Origin: CAZWSX01 sp964636985
GTDB lineage: Bacteria > Planctomycetota > Planctomycetia > Pirellulales > Pirellulaceae
Assembly: GCA_964636985.1 (NCBI GenBank)
Contig: CAZWSX010000019.1
Span: forward strand, 62,001-126,000
Reading direction: 5' to 3'
DNA: 64,000 nt
Below the pieces are notes generated by a model. The model saw only the letters and a program-made list of their open reading frames with translations. It searched no databases and had not been told where the DNA came from. Made by a program: the position numbers and the translations under genes. Positions 48,963 to 56,157 of the stretch are shown one piece after another (position 1 is the stretch's first letter; each line of letters opens with the position of its first letter).

Positions 48963-49035
48963 CGCACTCGAGAGGATTCGAACCTCTAACCCTCGGTTCC
49001 GAAGACCGATGCTCTATCCGTTGAGCTACGAGTGC
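48963..49035 (-). tRNA. tRNA-Arg (anticodon TCG)
   Basis: A 73-base cloverleaf on the minus strand: acceptor GCACTCG/CGAGTGC, TA at 8-9, D-arm AGCTCAACGGATAGAGC, anticodon arm TCGGT-CTTCGGA-ACCGA with TCG at 34-36, variable AGGGTT, T-arm AGAGGTTCGAATCCTCT and discriminator G. CCA is not encoded. It reads CGA codons. A hairpin terminator follows. Confidence 0.93.
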
Positions 49036-49165
49036 GTAAGTGAGGGGCTTGTTCAACGAGACACGCCTGAGGCGATTTTGGTTCGCCTGGCGTCGTTCGC
49101 GAGGTCGCCATTGTAACAATTCAGTCGCGGGTCGAAAACGGCGGGTTTGACCGCCCAATGGCAGC

Positions 49166-50878
49166 TTACTTGTGTGCCGACCCGCACAAGTTCATCAAGT
49201 ATTTGGCGAACGGATCACGCTGCCATCCATCCCCATCGGCTTCCAAGACTTCTCGGCAGTCGACGAAGTTTCCTGTTTCCGCAAGTTGTGCCGCCCGAGC
49301 GACTTTGGCGTACCATTCTTCTTCGCCAGCCGTTGGGGTTTGCCGAATGACTTCGTGGAGTTGGAACGACTCGTCCATCCCCGGCAGCGATGTTCGCGTC
49401 AGGGGCCGGGTGCGCAATCGACTGTCGAGACGGGATCGCGTCTGTTCGGAGACAACGATTCCCAGCCCGCACTTCTTGGCGAAGCCCTCGATTCGCGATG
49501 CGACATTGACGGTATGGCCGCGGGGTCCGTACTTGATGCGTCGCCGGCTGCCGGAGTTTCCGACAACGGCCGTCCCCGTGTGAACGCCAATGCCGGCCAC
49601 CAAAGGGCGGCCAATCAGTGGATACCAGTCGGCGCTGATGTCGGGAAGTTCGTTCAGCATCTCGGTGGCGCAGGTGACGGCCAGCGTCGCATGATCGGAC
49701 TGATCGAGCGGCGCGTTCCAAAAGCATGCCATCCCGTCGCCGAAGTAGTCGATCACCACGCCGTCTCGACGAGCAACCTGGTCGGTGAACCGGTCCATGA
49801 TATCGCCGAGCAGCATGTGCAGTTCACGGGCGGAGACCTGCTCGGCGATACGCGAGAAGGCGCGCAAGTCGCAGAACACGACCGAGACTTCACGCTGCAT
49901 CCCGTCAAGGATATGCGGGTCTCGCTCGAGTGCCCGGACCACGCGCGGCGAAAAGGCCTGCTCGAATCGGACACGAGCATGCGCCGCCTCCGCTTCACGT
50001 TGCTGGCGAACGAGCCCCGCTGAGACGGCATCGGCCACCGCTTGGATGAACTGTGCTTCGAGCGGCCGAATCCCGCGGCGCAGATTCTTTTTGTGATGGT
50101 AGCGCGCTGCATAAACGCAGCCGGCAACGTTTCTGTTGGCATCCATGACCGGCGAGACTGCCACAAACGCGGCACACGAGCCGTCGCGATTCGCGTCGGT
50201 TCGACGGGCGTCATGGAACAGCGTGCAGCGTTCGTGGACCACGCGCTCGAGCAGGGCAGGGCGGTACATCGCACCCAACTCGCAACTGGAAACATGGCCG
50301 CCAGCGATCCGCCAGTTGCTGCCATCGCGAAGCAGGACCATCGCCGCATCCATGCCGCCAGGGTCGAACGCGGCGTAAGCGGCTTCGTGATAGAACTCGC
50401 TGCTGCCGGGAATGCTCCGCTGCAATTTGCCCAGAGCCTCGAACCAGAACGCGAGCGTGCTGGCCGATGGGGCGCTCCCCATCTTGTCCATCTCGGTGGC
50501 GAAGCGAACCGGGTCTTCATCCAAGTGCGGCAAGGCTGTCAGCGATTCGTCGACGGGATAGGTCTGATTCGGATCAGCCACCAGGACAATCGTTTTGCCA
50601 ATGGTGATCTGAACCGGAAGAGGCAATTCGCAACTGACGCCCGCAAGTAAGCGCCTGCCGGTCGGCAACAGCGTCATGCGTCCGGAGTTGAAAATGCGAA
50701 CGCCCAGGCGATCTTCCACCTTCGTGGCCGTCAGTTGGAGATGCTCCGCGGCGACGCGATCGTCAACGATGGTGATCGTGCGCGCGCGATCGGTGGCGCG
50801 CGACCCCAGCAACCAGGGTTCATCGTCGAGCGCGTACTGTTCGTGCTGCGAGGCGTTAAGAATCGTGAGGGTGAGCAT
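49166..50878 (-). CDS. FHA-GAF class III adenylate/guanylate cyclase
   Basis: 570 aa from the ATG at 50878; a TTG further upstream at 50926 is an alternative. Residues about 1-115 resemble an FHA domain (DDEPWLLGSRATDRARTITI, EHLQL), 150-300 a GAF domain (YAAFDPGGMDAAMVLL, SPVMDANRNVAGCVYAARYH), then 340-530 the class III cyclase: SVVFCDLRAFSRIAEQ (metal Asp), DYFGDGMACFWNAP (second metal Asp), HTGTAVVGNSGS and NVASRIEGFAK (transition-state Asn and Arg). Lys/Asp adenine determinants cannot be settled, so cAMP versus cGMP is open. It is cytoplasmic and divergent from a gene cluster containing cNMP-binding domains. Confidence 0.93.
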   Translation of the reverse strand: MLTLTILNASQHEQYALDDEPWLLGSRATDRARTITIVDDRVAAEHLQLTATKVEDRLGVRIFNSGRMTLLPTGRRLLAGVSCELPLPVQITIGKTIVLVADPNQTYPVDESLTALPHLDEDPVRFATEMDKMGSAPSASTLAFWFEALGKLQRSIPGSSEFYHEAAYAAFDPGGMDAAMVLLRDGSNWRIAGGHVSSCELGAMYRPALLERVVHERCTLFHDARRTDANRDGSCAAFVAVSPVMDANRNVAGCVYAARYHHKKNLRRGIRPLEAQFIQAVADAVSAGLVRQQREAEAAHARVRFEQAFSPRVVRALERDPHILDGMQREVSVVFCDLRAFSRIAEQVSARELHMLLGDIMDRFTDQVARRDGVVIDYFGDGMACFWNAPLDQSDHATLAVTCATEMLNELPDISADWYPLIGRPLVAGIGVHTGTAVVGNSGSRRRIKYGPRGHTVNVASRIEGFAKKCGLGIVVSEQTRSRLDSRLRTRPLTRTSLPGMDESFQLHEVIRQTPTAGEEEWYAKVARAAQLAETGNFVDCREVLEADGDGWQRDPFAKYLMNLCGSAHK

Positions 50879-51100
50879 CGCCAAATCCCGTCCGGGAATC
50901 TCCGTCCCAAAAGGGTAGGTTGTCAAATGGCGCGAGGACGTCGTTTTCGGACCGGATCGTCGCAGCCGGCAGCATCACGATTGCCCCTACGATCCGCACA
51001 GGCCATCCAGCGACCCTCCCACTTACCCGACCGTAACCTACGCTTGACGTGGTAATGCCTAGTCCGTTCTCAGGCCGCGCAGAGCGTGCCGTTAAACGCC
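50879..51100. promoter_or_regulatory. divergent promoter region, cyclase/electron-transfer operon
   Basis: 222 bp between the cyclase ATG (minus) and the reductase ATG (plus). Both promoters must lie here. I see no clear consensus -35/-10 boxes and no obvious CRP-like TGTGA-N6-TCACA palindrome. Confidence 0.5.
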
Positions 51101-52357
51101 ATGATCGAATTCGAATTGATCCGCAATCTTCCACTGGCCACGGGCGTCGCCCTGGGCTCGGTCGCCGTGGGCGAAGTCGCCCGACTGGGGCTTGGACGTT
51201 GGTTCGACGCGCGCCGGCGGACCCGTTCAAGCGAAGTAGCGACTGCCGCGAATCCCGAAAAGGCGCCCGAAAAGGCAACCGAGAAGACGGCACCACTCGA
51301 ACTGCAACCATGGCGCGGCTACCGTCGGTTTCGCGTCGAAACAACTCGCATGGAGGGGCGCAACGCCCGCTCGATCTGGCTGGCGCCCGAAGACGGACGG
51401 CCTCTGCCGCAGTTCTTGCCAGGACAATTCTTGACGTTGCGAGTGACGCTGCCGGGCGCCGTTTCGCAAAGCATTCGCTGTTATTCGCTTTCGGATGTTC
51501 ATGAGATCGGCCGATATCGCATCACCGTGAAGCGCAATGCCGCGCCTAGCGAAACGAGCGTGAGCACCTTCCTGGTCGATCATCTCCAGGAATCGGAAAT
51601 CATCGAGAGCCAAGCTCCCAAGGGGGGCTTTGTGTTCGACTTCGCCGATCAGCGGATGCCGATTTTTCTGGCCGCCGGAATTGGCGTGACGCCTTTGTTC
51701 ACAATGGCAAAATCGCTGGCGATTGCCGATCCATCACGAAAGTTCTTGTTCGCGCTCGGCGTACGATGCGGCACCGATCATCCGCTCAAAGACGATCTGA
51801 GCTACATGGCGGCGAACCACGGGACGATGCGGTATTTTCCGCTTTATTCGCGGCCCGCCGCGGAAGATCGGCGAGCCCACGACTATGTGCGGCAAGGACG
51901 CGTCGATAGGTCCTGGTTAACCAGCGCCGTCACCTCGCCTGACCATCCGTTTTATTTGTGCGGCCCGCAGCCGTTCCTGCAAGAAGCAACCCAGTTCTTA
52001 GATCAGCTCGGAGTCGCTCCCGGTGACATCCGGCTCGAAGCGTTTGGCCCTTCGAGCTTGCAACGGCCAACCGCCGCAACGGCCACGCCCACGAATGTGG
52101 CCGTCGCGCGTGTGGAGTTCCGTCGCTCCAATAGAACGGTCCTCTGGAGTGACAACAACGCGACCTTGCTCGAACTTGGGGAGGCGAACGGCGTTCCCAT
52201 CCCCTCGTCGTGCCGTAGCGGTAACTGCGGCACTTGTGCTGTGGCACTGCTGTCGGGGCGCGTTGCCTTCCCCGAAACGAGCACTCCGAGCGATAACGAG
52301 CAATGCCTGGCTTGCATTGCCAAGAGCAGCGGGGACGACCTCGTCGTCGACGCGTAA
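51101..52357 (+). CDS. FAD/NAD(P)H-dependent oxidoreductase with C-terminal 2Fe-2S ferredoxin domain
   Basis: 418 aa from the ATG at 51101 (an in-frame GTG at 51086 is also possible). A hydrophobic start (ATGVALGSVAVGEVARLGLG) may anchor it. FAD domain: RCYSLSD (RxYSL), GGFVFD; NAD(P) domain: AAGIGVTPLF and YLCGPQPF; ferredoxin domain: Cys371-x4-Cys376-x2-Cys379 and Cys405 of CRSGNCGTC...CLAC. It would pass electrons from NAD(P)H to a 2Fe-2S cluster and on to a partner, as in phthalate dioxygenase reductase. No oxygenase gene is adjacent; the next genes are cytochromes, so those may be the acceptors. Confidence 0.9.
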   Translation: MIEFELIRNLPLATGVALGSVAVGEVARLGLGRWFDARRRTRSSEVATAANPEKAPEKATEKTAPLELQPWRGYRRFRVETTRMEGRNARSIWLAPEDGRPLPQFLPGQFLTLRVTLPGAVSQSIRCYSLSDVHEIGRYRITVKRNAAPSETSVSTFLVDHLQESEIIESQAPKGGFVFDFADQRMPIFLAAGIGVTPLFTMAKSLAIADPSRKFLFALGVRCGTDHPLKDDLSYMAANHGTMRYFPLYSRPAAEDRRAHDYVRQGRVDRSWLTSAVTSPDHPFYLCGPQPFLQEATQFLDQLGVAPGDIRLEAFGPSSLQRPTAATATPTNVAVARVEFRRSNRTVLWSDNNATLLELGEANGVPIPSSCRSGNCGTCAVALLSGRVAFPETSTPSDNEQCLACIAKSSGDDLVVDA

Positions 52358-52553
52358 CAGGCGCTGCCTAACCACGCGCAGCGGTCGTAACGATTGCCCT
52401 GATTGTGAGTGATCGTCTCGTTGCGGATTCGTTCTGAGGCCTTTCAGCAACGTCTTGGGGATTCGGAGTGACCTAGATTCCGTTAGGTATTTCCGCGAAT
52501 TGCGCGGAGAGCCGGGAAGAGTTGGTTGCCGTTCTACCCGCAAGGAATCATGC

Positions 52554-53555
52554 GTGTTGCCCCACTTGCGCTATTGGCTGATGTGGCTCGTGTTGCCGTT
52601 CGCGCTGCGAACCACAGCCGCGTCGGACCCGCTTGAACAATGCGATCCCAAGCAGGTCGTTTCGGCCGAGCGGTGCGGGCGTTGCCATACGGCGGAAGTC
52701 TCGATCTGGAAGAAGACGCCCCACTTTCAAACGTTCGATCAACTCCACCGCAAACCGGCGGCTAAGGAAATCGCCGCTCGGATGGGCATCACTTCAATCA
52801 AGCGCTCCGGCGAGTGCATCGGCTGTCATTACACGCCCATGCAGCAGGATGACGGGCAGATTTCGCTGGTAAGCGGGGTGTCGTGCGAATCGTGCCACGG
52901 CGGAGCGAAGAACTGGATCAACATCCACTCCGATTACGGCGGTCCAGGAATCAAGCGAGAACAAGAGACCGATGCCCATCGGGCGCAGCGCATTCATACG
53001 GCAATCGCCTACGGCATGCGCAACCCGCGAAACCCTTACCTGGTGGCGAGAAGCTGCTTGAACTGCCACACCGTTCCCAATGAAAAGCTGGTCAATGTCG
53101 GCGGCCATGCGGCCGGCAGCAAAGGCTTTGAGCTGGTGGCCTGGTCGCAAGGCTCAATCAAGCACAACTTCGTTTCGAACAACGGCGTCAACCAATCAAG
53201 CGACGTGAGCCGTCAGCGGACGCTGTATATCGCCGGATTGGTCGCTGAGTTGGAATTCGCCACCCGAGCCGTCTCGAAAGCAACGACTAAAGAGCGTTAT
53301 GGCCTCGAATCGGCCGAGCGTGCTGCTCAGGCGGCGATTCGCTTGCGGGACCTGCAGGCGAAAGTGAACTTGCCGTTGATCGAGGAAGTGTTGTCAGCCT
53401 TCGCCGAAGCGGAATTGCGAACGCGAAACCGCCAGCAATTGCTGACCATCGCCGACCGCATCAAGCAATTGGGCGAACGGCTCGGAGCCGAAATGGACGG
53501 CGACCAGTTGGCAGCGATTGATTCGCTGCTTCCCACTCCTCAGCAGTACAAGTAG
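52554..53555 (+). CDS. periplasmic tetrahaem c-type cytochrome
   Basis: 333 aa, start GTG at 52554 with AAGGA nearby. A signal peptide (HLRYWLMWLVLPFALRTTAA) exports it. Four haem sites: CGRCH, CIGCH, CESCH and CLNCH, all in the first 180 residues, with further distal His. The second half (about 220-333) is helical and haem-free with AELEFATRAVSKATTKERYG. The layout recalls cytochrome c-554 and the 'cytochrome c family' of planctomycetes. It is likely an electron carrier between the membrane parts and an unknown acceptor. Fifteen bp before the next gene. Confidence 0.92.
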   Translation: MLPHLRYWLMWLVLPFALRTTAASDPLEQCDPKQVVSAERCGRCHTAEVSIWKKTPHFQTFDQLHRKPAAKEIAARMGITSIKRSGECIGCHYTPMQQDDGQISLVSGVSCESCHGGAKNWINIHSDYGGPGIKREQETDAHRAQRIHTAIAYGMRNPRNPYLVARSCLNCHTVPNEKLVNVGGHAAGSKGFELVAWSQGSIKHNFVSNNGVNQSSDVSRQRTLYIAGLVAELEFATRAVSKATTKERYGLESAERAAQAAIRLRDLQAKVNLPLIEEVLSAFAEAELRTRNRQQLLTIADRIKQLGERLGAEMDGDQLAAIDSLLPTPQQYK

Positions 53556-53569
53556 TCGTCGCCTGTTCG

Positions 53570-55306
53570 ATGATCAACGGATTATTGGATTCGAAATTGC
53601 CCATGACTACGACCACAAGCGAGAGCACCCTGGTAGTCGATCGCCCGCAACGGTGGGAAGTGCCGTTTGGCGAATCGATGGCCGAGTCGGACGTCGACGA
53701 GTTGATGGCGATGTCCCCCTTCTCGCGGATGAACGAAACGCGTTTTCCCAAAAATCAGCCGCTTCGCGGAATCTTGCGCAACGACACCCGAATCGTTCGT
53801 TTCGAGCCCGGCGAAGTCATCCTCCGCGAAGGGGACTATGGCAATTCCGCGTTTCTGGTCTTGAACGGTAAAGTGCGGATTGTTTTGCGGAATCTTCCTC
53901 GCAAATCACTCGGCCGCGCCGAGCCCTCCACCAAGACCTGGTGGCAAGCGCTCACGACCATTTGGCGTGATCCCAAATACCCAGAGATCCGCGCGGCCCG
54001 CAGTGCCAAGCCGGCGGAAGTCGCCGCCCGCGGCGGACGAATCTTCTTGCAGGACATTCCGTCGGTGCTCGGTCCGGACGACACGGCGCTGTTAGGGCGA
54101 GGCGAAGTCTTCGGCGAACTGGCGGCCCTCACGCGTACTCCGCGTACGGCAACCGTACTGGCCGACGGCGAAGTGGAACTGCTCGAAATTCGCTGGCAAG
54201 GGCTGCGCGATATCTTGCGGGCCGATAGCGGTTGGCGGTCGCACGTCGACCACTTGTATCGCAATAACTCGCTCCGCGTCCACCTGCGCGAAACGCCATT
54301 GCTGGCCAATGTTTCGCCGGAGCATATCGACGCCTTGGCGATGGCAACGCAGTTTTCCAGCTACGGCGATTTCGAGTGGCACCGCAGCTTCCGCAAAGCC
54401 GAGTGTGAAGAAGAGGTCGCCAAACGGATCGATCACGAGCCGCTCATCGCGCAAGAAGGGGATTATCCCGACGGGTTGATTCTCATCCGCAGCGGCTTCG
54501 CGCGACTCAGCGTCCGAAACGGTAGCGGTCATCGAACACTGGCGTACCTGGGCAAAGGGGACATCTTTGGCCTCAAAGAGATGAGCGACCTGGCCAATGG
54601 ATCGACCGATCCAAAATGGACGGCCTCGTTGCGGGCAATTGGCTACGTCGATGTCTTGCGCATCCCGACGCGGGCCGTCCTCGACTACGTCATGCCCTCG
54701 ATGCCGGCAGAGTTGCTTACGCCGGTTCCCGCTCCTGCCGCTGCGCCAGCGCCATCGACCGCAAACAAAGCACGGGCAACGGGACTTTTGGAGTTCCTTG
54801 TCGACCATCGCTTTGGAAACGGCACCGAGGCGATGGTGATCGACCTCGACCGTTGCACGCGCTGCGACGACTGCGTGAAGGCCTGCGCGGCGACGCACGA
54901 CGGCAACCCTCGCTTCAACCGCGAAGGTCCGCAGTACGGGCGGCTGATGATCGCCCACGCCTGCATGCACTGCGTCGACCCGGTGTGCATGATCGGCTGC
55001 CCCACGGGAGCCATCGCTCGCGACGACAAAACCGGCGCTGTGGTGATCAACGACGATACGTGCATCGGCTGCACCACTTGCGCACAAAGCTGCCCTTATA
55101 CGAATATTCGGATGGTGGGCGTCAGCAACCCCAACGGGCAGGCGTTGCTCGATGAGAGGGGCTCGCCCCTGTTGAAAGCGACCAAGTGCGATCTCTGCAC
55201 GGGAATGCCGGGCGGACCAGCTTGCCAGAGTGCGTGTCCACACGACGCGCTGGTGCGACTCGATTTGCGAACGCCCGACGTGCTGAGCCAGTGGAGGGGC
55301 GCATGA
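53570..55306 (+). CDS. two cyclic-nucleotide-binding domains fused to a four-cluster ferredoxin
   Basis: 578 aa from ATG 53570; ATG 53603 (MTTTTSES) is an alternative, without a clear Shine-Dalgarno for either. Residues 60-235 are a CRP-type domain: EPGEVILREGDYGNSAFLV and the phosphate cassette FGELAALTRTPRTATV with Glu183 and Arg192 intact, so cAMP/cGMP binding is predicted. Residues 245-395 are a second domain with a decayed cassette (FGLKEMSDLANGSTD), probably not nucleotide binding. Residues 420-555 hold 16 cysteines in DmsB-type order (CTRCDDCVKAC, CMHCVDPVCMIGC, CIGCTTCAQSC, CDLCTGMPGGPACQSAC), four [4Fe-4S] clusters. No HTH exists, so it is not a transcription factor. Its stop overlaps the next start. 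Confidence 0.93.
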   Translation: MINGLLDSKLPMTTTTSESTLVVDRPQRWEVPFGESMAESDVDELMAMSPFSRMNETRFPKNQPLRGILRNDTRIVRFEPGEVILREGDYGNSAFLVLNGKVRIVLRNLPRKSLGRAEPSTKTWWQALTTIWRDPKYPEIRAARSAKPAEVAARGGRIFLQDIPSVLGPDDTALLGRGEVFGELAALTRTPRTATVLADGEVELLEIRWQGLRDILRADSGWRSHVDHLYRNNSLRVHLRETPLLANVSPEHIDALAMATQFSSYGDFEWHRSFRKAECEEEVAKRIDHEPLIAQEGDYPDGLILIRSGFARLSVRNGSGHRTLAYLGKGDIFGLKEMSDLANGSTDPKWTASLRAIGYVDVLRIPTRAVLDYVMPSMPAELLTPVPAPAAAPAPSTANKARATGLLEFLVDHRFGNGTEAMVIDLDRCTRCDDCVKACAATHDGNPRFNREGPQYGRLMIAHACMHCVDPVCMIGCPTGAIARDDKTGAVVINDDTCIGCTTCAQSCPYTNIRMVGVSNPNGQALLDERGSPLLKATKCDLCTGMPGGPACQSACPHDALVRLDLRTPDVLSQWRGA

Positions 55307-56157
55307 GCCTTTTTGTCCGCCCAAAACTGAAGGACGTGATGTCGCCATCGCTACGACGACGACTGATCGGCCTTTCGGCCGCGACGGCAAGCGTGCTGCT
55401 GCTAACGTGGTTGGTCGATCGGCTTCAGTCGCGACTGGTCGATACTTCGTTCCCGACCGGCTATTTGCTGCTGGGCTGTGTTCTCTTCCTGGCGGCGTTC
55501 CAGGTTCGCAAACGCATTGCGGCTCCGCCGATTGGTTCGGCCGCACTGTGGCTACAGATCCACATCTATGTCGGGCTCGCTGTGATGGGAATTTTCGTCC
55601 TGCACGCGGGGCTGCGCTGGCCGACGGGCTGGGTTGAAACGCCGCTCGCCGGTCTCTTCTGGTTCCTCTGCGGCAGCGGCCTGTACGGCATCTATATTTC
55701 GCGAACCATTCCGCCCAAGCTCGCGGCCCTCCGCGAGCAGGTGATCTTCGAACGCATTCCGCAAGCCATTCGCAAGGTAGCGGCTGACGCACATGCACTA
55801 GCTGGCGATGAATCGCTTTGCGGTGCCGAGTTAGCCGGCGTCTATCGGCGGTCGATTGCGTCCTTCTTGTCCGGACCGCGAGAACTCTGGTACTGGCTTC
55901 GTCCAACCGGCGACGGTTGGCGCCGTCAAGTGAGCCGATTGCAGGACGTCCATCGCTACCTCAACCCGGAACGCCTGAAGATCGCCAGGCAGTTGGAATC
56001 GCTGGTCCGTCGGAAGGACGATCTCGATTTCCACGCGGCAATGCAGGGTCGTCTCAAACTATGGCTGTGGCTGCACATCGGGGCCACGTACGCGATGTTG
56101 ATGCTGGCGCTGGTCCACGGCGTGATAGCGCACGCCTTTCATGGAGGTGCGCGATGA
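55303..56157 (+). CDS. cytochrome b-like membrane protein
   Basis: 284 aa; ATG at 55303 overlaps the previous stop (ATGA). Four to five helices: residues about 20-42, 50-65, 83-104, 112-135 and the C-terminal 255-280. His residues within helices (LQIHIYVGLAVMGIFVLHAG and LHIGATYAMLMLALVHGVIA) fit bis-His haem b ligands. It probably is the membrane anchor that relays electrons between the cytoplasmic ferredoxin and periplasmic cytochromes. The middle loop (about 145-250) is cytoplasmic, Arg-rich. No named family; HdrE/NarI- or FdnI-like. Its stop overlaps the decahaem gene start. Confidence 0.8.
   Translation: MSLFVRPKLKDVMSPSLRRRLIGLSAATASVLLLTWLVDRLQSRLVDTSFPTGYLLLGCVLFLAAFQVRKRIAAPPIGSAALWLQIHIYVGLAVMGIFVLHAGLRWPTGWVETPLAGLFWFLCGSGLYGIYISRTIPPKLAALREQVIFERIPQAIRKVAADAHALAGDESLCGAELAGVYRRSIASFLSGPRELWYWLRPTGDGWRRQVSRLQDVHRYLNPERLKIARQLESLVRRKDDLDFHAAMQGRLKLWLWLHIGATYAMLMLALVHGVIAHAFHGGAR

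Noticed and set aside
54092..55906. 604-aa open frame on the minus strand
   Set aside because: It is antisense to the cNMP-ferredoxin and cytochrome b genes, which have clear motifs; its composition is Arg/Ala-rich as expected for a GC-rich shadow frame.
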